Source of the DNA: Bugula neritina
Taxonomy: Eukaryota; Bryozoa; Gymnolaemata; Cheilostomatida; Bugulidae
Direction of reading: 5' to 3'
Assembly: GCA_964035545.1 (NCBI GenBank)
Contig: OZ037773.1
Span: forward strand, 62,001-126,000
DNA: 64,000 nucleotides
Under the pieces are notes generated by a model, which was not told the origin of the DNA, ran no database searches, and saw only the letters and a list, made by a program, of their open reading frames with translations. Position 1 is the first letter of the stretch; each line of letters starts with the position of its first letter. Shown here one piece after another: positions 59,239-64,000 of this stretch. The translations under genes were made by a program, and so were the position numbers.

Positions 59239-60934
59239 TGTAACGAGAGTGGTATGTTTATGATTTCTACGTACGTCTACTCAAAGCTGTATCAATGTGA
59301 TAAAAGAACGAGCAGCGTGGTTGTGAAACGTGGCTAGGACTTATTACTTCCGGCGTATGAATCTCGTTTGAGATTCCGCCGAAGCAAAAGTTGATATTCT
59401 CGTGGTGTTCACAATTCCCACGTCTTGCCCTCTTCCCCATACGGTACCTCGTGGGACGTTTGACCGCGCCCTGAACGGCACGAGGTAAGTCCTTGAGATA
59501 CGCAGGGGTTTGTCTAGAACACCGTTTTCAAGGTGTCGTCACCAACCAAGGCGGTTTACTCACCCGTGGACGGTCACGTCTCACGGGTGGTGCCTCCAGC
59601 CAGTTTGTGACAAATGGAGCTTTCCTAGCATCTCCATACGGAGCCTGGGGAAGTGTCGTCCTCAGCCAAGGCGGTTTACTCACCCGTGGAGGGTCACGTC
59701 TCACGGGTGGTGCGTCCAGCCAGTTTGTGACAAATGGGGCTTCCCCAGCATCTCCGTACGGAGCCCCTCCGGTGGGGGGTTTTGCACTTCCAGGTCGGTT
59801 TCTGACCTAGGAAGTGGTGGCGGCAGCTTGGACGCTGAAGGCGGTGAGCGCACTTCCCTGAACGGGTGTGGCTTTTCCTGCCTCGCCACAGCTTTGGGTT
59901 GCATCCTGGGCGTTTTGTCGACCAGGTCAGCAGTCTCTGTCTGCCCGGGCCCTTTTGCACTTTGCCTTCACCGCCCCACCTTGTCAGGAGGGCGGCCGTG
60001 CTTACTGGCCCGGCAGACTCCGCACTGCCTAACTCTGGGCCGTACTTCACGCTCCATGTTAGGCCAGTACCACCAGAGTTGTAGTTTGGTGAGCACCTGT
60101 TGGCCTCCCCCGTGAGCCTGTTGGTGTACCTCTTCTATCAACTCACGGCGGATGGCGGCAGGACAGAGGGTCCTCTCCTGGTCTGGCTGGTTGTGGTTAG
60201 TGGCCAAAGATATGGTCAGTAGACCATCCGGCCCGATCCGTAGTGCGTTCCAACGTCAGCAGTACAGCTGCCACTCGGCGCAGCCCGGCTTCCGTTGTTT
60301 GTCACTGGGTCGTCGCCCTTCCCGTTTTATTTGATAGACGTCGGCTACCACACCCGGAAGATGTTCCTGAAGGTGTCGTAGCTCCTTGACGCCATCGGTT
60401 GAGACGGGTTCGGCGTGGAGGTCCTGTGCCACCTCTGGGGGCATGTCAGGGTCCCCAAGGTGAGGTGCAGCCGCGGTTTTGTGTAGTAACGTGGCCGTCT
60501 CTTGGCGCTTCTCGTTATCTACACAACCGTCTGATTCTCCCCCACGAGTCCCCGGGCTGTGCGGGGCGTGGGATGAGGCAGTCCTCCGCCCTAGAGACGG
60601 GCTCTCTAGAGGACTTCCCATCGCGGTTTCCCGCGATGGCCTGCTGTTACTTTCTTGAACAGAAGGAGTACAGCTCGGTGGAGAGGTGGGTGGTAGGTTC
60701 ACCGTCTCCGAAGGGGAATGGAGGCATGGCACCGAGGTCTTTCCTTTCCCTGTCAGCTGGTTAGAGCTGCAGGCAGGTGGGACGCTCGGGTGCGCGCTCT
60801 CTACAACTCCCGTCCTGGAGGTGCGGCCACCGTCCACCTGGCGGTGGACGGCGCCCCGGGGGTGGCCGGGCATAGTACAGGTACGTACTATCGGCTCTTC
60901 TCCCGTTAGAGGATGGCCAATTTTATCGACACAG
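59239..60934 (-). pseudogene. E5 pol remnant: PR-RT linker, integrase HHCC, Pro-rich and Cys tail
   Basis: From high to low coordinates: the region after protease (C-V-D-K-I-G-H-P-L, 60934 down to about 60470). A join then leads directly to sequence that in E3 follows RNase H (L-Q-E-H-L-P-G-V-V-A-D-V-Y). After that come integrase HHCC (60207-59968), a join to the Pro-rich linker, and the tail (N-I-N-F-C near 59385). The RT, RNase H and D,D-35-E core are deleted. The first join keeps the frame open (61032-60256), suggesting an in-frame deletion that may have been propagated. Confidence 0.75.
59533..59772 (-). repeat. Tandem 120-bp duplication in E5 pol tail
   Basis: Two units (59533-59652 and 59653-59772) with about ten differences, encoding 40 residues each in the pol-tail frame. 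Not seen in the other elements. Confidence 0.85.
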
Positions 60935-61690
60935 CACAGGATAGTTAAGGGCAACCATTTAGCTGCAACTGCCTTGCTGAGGTTTGCATTGTAATCATAT
61001 AAGAATTCAGTACCAGTAAAATAAAATCTCACCTAATTGTGCTAGAGTCAAAATTTAAAAACTATGTTGTAGATCTTCTTTTTCTCCAGTGTAACTTTTT
61101 TGGAAATTTCAATTTTCATTTTTTTTGCGCAGTTATAGACAAAAAACTGCCAAATTTTGGCCAATTTTGCCTGAAAAGCTGACTTTTCAGTACCAGTAAA
61201 ATATCTCAGCAGCAAAGCATGATATCTGAATAAAAATTGCACTGCTGGAATCCTGAGATATTTTTCCAGTGTAAGTTTTTTTCTTTTTTCAATAACTCTG
61301 CTAGATTGCTCACAAATTGGTGATTTATACACTGAAATTGCCATATTTTCTCATAAGAAACTAGCAGCGCGCAGCGCTTCACGCTTCACTGAGCACGTAG
61401 GGATGAGAAGATATTGGCGCCTACATAATAATTACAGACTAGCTAGCTGGCAGGCTATAATGAATAGCTTGCTTTGTACTTTGTTTATGTAGCACCAATA
61501 ATGGAATGTTGATAGATAACGCAGCCCTAACGAAGGTTGCTGCTTATTGGTTGTAGTTTTATCTTAGGCTAAACAATTACAAGTAGGCAACACGCATGCC
61601 ACCCGCAGGGCAATATTATTCAAGAACCCGAACTACATTTTGAGAGAAATTTATGATATTCTTAGTGAGGATGCCCTTAACTATCCTGTG
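60935..61690. mobile_element. MITE inserted in E5 protease region
   Basis: Perfect 19-bp terminal inverted repeats CACAGGATAGTTAAGGGCA (60935-60953 and, inverted, 61672-61690), with AG on both sides (60933-60934, 61691-61692). It splits the protease frame between R-E-L-A and C-V-D-K. Removing it with one AG rejoins the frame. AT-rich, no transposase. Internal near-repeats CAGTACCAGTAAAAT occur near 61008 and 61188. Superfamily not assigned. Confidence 0.8.
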
Positions 61691-62457
61691 AGGCGAGCTC
61701 CCGGCCGCCCATAAACATCGCAGATTTACCAAAATCGATGCGACATCCGTGTCGTTGTAAGAATGGCATCCCAAGGATGGCGTCCTCTTGGAGCTGTCTG
61801 ACGATGAACCTCTCCTGGATGGTCTGGTCACAGACGCTCCCAGGGAGTTCAATGATACCGTAGAAGGGGATGCACGACCCGTCTGCCAGGGTGCCATGAT
61901 TGCGTTCGTACGGTCCCAACCTGCTTCGGATCTGAGCGCTGAGTGTGTCGAAGAATCGACAACCCAGGAGGTTGGTGGTGCAGCCCGTGTCTAACAGGAA
62001 TTTGGCAGGCTTGCCGGCTATTTGTCCTGGTAGAAACAGGCTGCTCTCGTGGGGATGTAGTGGTATCTTGGGTGACTTCATCTCCCTCGCCCTGGCGGAG
62101 GAGTTAGGTTCCTGACGACGACTGGGGACCAGCTGTCGAGGGGAGGGGCGCCACGCCTTGCGGCGTTTGAGCTTTTCCCTCCGCAGACTTTGCGGTCCGT
62201 CGTTTGTCGAACCTGTTGCGGGGTGGCATTGAGAACACCGGCGGCGAGCGGCTTGTACAGCCTGCTTGCCGTCCTGGTGGCCGTTTCGCGAGGTCCCGGA
62301 CGGGTGTCTGGCGTGGCGGACGCCACTGTGTCCTCCCTTGGGGTTTTAACGGCGGCCCGCCGGATGTGGGAGCATCCGCGGGCCGTCGTAGTTTAACCCT
62401 GGTTGAAGTCGGGGGCAGTGTTTCTGGAAGTGTCCTGGTCTTCCGCACTCCCAGCAA
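61691..62457 (-). pseudogene. E5 pol start and protease
   Basis: The pol N-terminal frame (62457-62104) begins like E3 (M-L-G-V-R-K). Protease (62081-61691) keeps L-L-D-T-G-C-T-T-N, with D-T-G instead of the D-S-G of E3, and I-L-G-M-P-F. The frame breaks near 62100. The MITE interrupts it at 61690. Confidence 0.8.
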
Positions 62458-63281
62458 GAGGGGTGTCCTCTACCAGGCGACTGTACCGGTAGCCCGTCAA
62501 GCTCACGGGTGGTGTCTAGCTGGCTTAGAGGGGCCAAGGCGGAGACCAATTCGGCTAGCATGTAGGTCATTTGTGCGACCTTCGATGCCACCGTCATCTG
62601 CGTCACCTTGGCCACCGCTGGAGTTTCCGCGTGAGAAGCGGTAGGAGCAGCGGAGGGCTCCATGTCCACCTGGCGAGAAGTCACACGGTTCCGGTGCAGT
62701 TGACTCGCCAGAAGGTAAGCTTCCCCTTCTGCGAGCGCACCTTCGACCGTGGTGACTCCCCTCGCCAGGAGTTGGGGATGGAGTCCCAAGTCGTTGATGG
62801 ATTGCACGAAGGCATCATAAGTGTACCTCTCACGGTTTACTTGCGGCAGATCGCGGAACGCGATCTGCGCCAATCTCATTACCCTGGTAGCGTGCTCTTG
62901 TAGCGGCGTGTGAAGATCACGTCGCAGTCTTTGGAGACGGGCCCGCGCATCTACAGCGGAGATACCAAAACAGGCTCGCAGGGAAGCAAAGATACCGTCG
63001 ATGTCCGGTCCCACTCCGTATGGCTTGGCGTTGTCTGACAGCGCCATCCTGAGCTTGAGCAATGCTATTCTGGGCAGCCACTGTGCAACCTCCATTACAT
63101 CTTGAAATTCCTGAACGAATTGCTCCACCGGCTGCTCACCTGAGAAGGTGGGCACCCTCAGCCGGTACTTCTCTTCATAACATTCCCTATGCACTCTCAC
63201 TTCTGGTTCTATAGGTATAGCAACGTTATCTTCCTCACCTTCATTCCTTCGAATGGGTAGCTCTGTGCCTCTTTCTGTCAT
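62346..63281 (-). CDS. gag: E5 Gag, intact
   Basis: 311 codons, with the ATG 16 nt after the primer-binding site. Capsid-type region with V-P-T-F-S-G and Q-F-V-Q-E-F. CCHC knuckle C276-W-E-C-G-R-P-G-H-F-Q-K-H-C. No stops, although the rest of the element is broken, so the frame may have been kept by selection or by trans-mobilisation until recently. Confidence 0.9.
   Translation of the reverse strand: MTERGTELPIRRNEGEEDNVAIPIEPEVRVHRECYEEKYRLRVPTFSGEQPVEQFVQEFQDVMEVAQWLPRIALLKLRMALSDNAKPYGVGPDIDGIFASLRACFGISAVDARARLQRLRRDLHTPLQEHATRVMRLAQIAFRDLPQVNRERYTYDAFVQSINDLGLHPQLLARGVTTVEGALAEGEAYLLASQLHRNRVTSRQVDMEPSAAPTASHAETPAVAKVTQMTVASKVAQMTYMLAELVSALAPLSQLDTTRELDGLPVQSPGRGHPSCWECGRPGHFQKHCPRLQPGLNYDGPRMLPHPAGRR
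62353..62397 (-). promoter_or_regulatory. E5 gag-pol -1 frameshift signal
   Basis: GTTAAAC (62397-62391), spacer TACGA, then hairpin 62385-62378/62360-62353 (8 bp). It is extended by GGATG/CATCC (62377-62373 with 62366-62362) across a one-base bulge, with a 6-nt loop. Same heptamer, spacer length and outer stem as E3, but a different loop, so pairing is conserved while the loop is not. Confidence 0.75.
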
Positions 63282-63297
63282 CTTGATATACGCAAAG

Positions 63298-63315
63298 ATC
63301 CCACCGCTGCCACCA
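63298..63315 (-). other. E5 primer-binding site (tRNA-Leu)
   Basis: Minus strand TGGTGGCAGCGGTGGGAT, identical to E3. Confidence 0.85.
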
Positions 63316-63316
63316 C

Positions 63317-63662
63317 TGTTGTGAATTTTAGCACAATTATTAAGCGTGGATTGTATGCGTATTTAGTGTCAATTTAACTAGTAATCACTAGTCTGGCTTG
63401 CGTACGATAACCTTTATTTAACTCGATAAACATAATTATAACATCACATCAAAATACCACAATACATCAATCAATTATAAACACATGTTACTACTACGAG
63501 TCCCTGCTCTCAACAACACATGGTTTCTGCTGGCTAACCCGCGAACAGTGACTTGACCGGAACCTTGCCTTCCGGTCCTTCTGATTGGATAGTAGAACAT
63601 AATTATAAGTATTCCCATACATGAGGGGACGACCCCATTATTATACTACGTAATACCATTAC
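63317..63662 (-). repeat. E5 5' LTR
   Basis: About 346 bp, TGTTGTGAATTTTAG to CCATTACA on the plus strand. In element orientation it contains AATAAAGG. A third LTR family in this window. The right boundary is inferred from where the hAT arm begins. The partner LTR is missing. Confidence 0.75.
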
Positions 63663-64000
63663 AATATTTACTACAAATTTCAAAAATAGCATAAATTAAG
63701 TAGTATTACTGTGCCTATTTGCATCCAATTTACTAGTCTTACATTTATAGCAACTATAACGTATTTTGTGTAAAATGGTTATTGCAAGTATTATTCAATT
63801 CATATTCACGTTGTAATCACAGCGAAGCTTAAACTTTATAGCTTTGTATTTACGTGCATGATTGGGTTTCAATTTTTTTTAAATTTTATATGCATTGAAA
63901 ATATGTTTAAAAACTTTACCAATGAACAAAAATAAAAAAAATAGACACATAAAATAAAAGAAAATAAAATCACAAAAGTGGCAAAATTTTTCCTTAATAA
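63663..64000 (-). mobile_element. Arm of a second hAT fold-back element
   Basis: Closely matches the right arm at 22862-23196, with a few substitutions and small indels, from ATATTTACTACAAATTTC onward. It leaves the window before its outer end. It directly abuts the E5 LTR, so E5 inserted into, or rearranged with, this arm. Confidence 0.85.

Larger units (their letters stand above)
58260..63662 (-). mobile_element. E5: internally deleted, 3'-truncated Ty3/Gypsy element
   Basis: Minus-strand element with 5' LTR, perfect primer-binding site, intact gag, frameshift signal, protease, integrase HHCC piece, pol tail and ORF3. RT, RNase H and the integrase catalytic core are missing. A 756-bp MITE interrupts the protease region. 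The 3' end is lost at a microsatellite. It looks like a non-autonomous derivative that decayed after insertion. Confidence 0.88.

Noticed and set aside
61048-61344. 98-codon ORF inside the E5 MITE
   Set aside because: Low-complexity Lys/Phe-rich translation with no transposase motif. The MITE is non-autonomous.

Overview
The window is eukaryotic, animal-type DNA. Genes are split by GT-AG introns, and an immunoglobulin-domain membrane receptor has the phase-1 exon borders typical of metazoan extracellular modules. Non-coding DNA is AT-rich and full of microsatellites, hAT, pogo and mariner-type DNA transposons and Ty3/Gypsy (Metaviridae) LTR elements. A marine invertebrate such as a sponge is plausible, but the sequence alone does not fix the phylum. 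No bacterial operon, tRNA gene, rRNA gene or CRISPR array was seen.

Layout. Bases 1-20755 (copy A) recur at 34197-54960 (copy B) almost base for base. The repeated unit is: a decayed minus-strand Gypsy element (E1), about 12 kb of otherwise single-copy DNA carrying the Ig-receptor gene, then a decayed plus-strand Gypsy element (E4). Copy A enters the window inside E1 and stops inside the E4 integrase. Between the copies lie an AT-rich stretch, a fold-back hAT element with 8-bp target duplications (21254-23281), a full-length Gypsy element with identical LTRs (E3, 24168-31669, minus) and the left part of the copy B E1 element (31684-34196). Right of copy B are the rest of E4 with its 3' LTR (to 57948), an unassigned segment, a minus-strand internally deleted Gypsy element (E5, about 58260-63662) and an arm of a second hAT fold-back element.

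Gypsy family biology. E3 reads LTR - tRNA-Leu primer site - gag - pol (protease, RT, RNase H, integrase with GPY/F module, Cys-rich tail) - ORF3 - polypurine tract - LTR. Pol lies in the -1 frame relative to gag. The overlap holds a GTTAAAC slippery heptamer, 5 nt upstream of a GC-rich hairpin that recurs in E1 and E5. After pol, where other elements may carry env, there is a two-exon ORF3. A 22-25 nt first exon ends in phase 1, an intron of 264-269 bp follows, and the second exon encodes a C2H2 plus C2HC zinc-finger, Ser/Pro/Arg-rich, coiled-coil protein. The arrangement is seen in E3, E4 and E5, and E1 has the same type of first exon joined to an unrelated acidic exon.

Host gene. The Ig receptor has a signal peptide, three Ig-like domains, a Thr/Pro stalk and one membrane span, with almost no cytoplasmic tail. 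A possible tail exon lies downstream, cut off by a stop codon 7 nt before the splice donor. It sits between two Gypsy elements pointing away from it.
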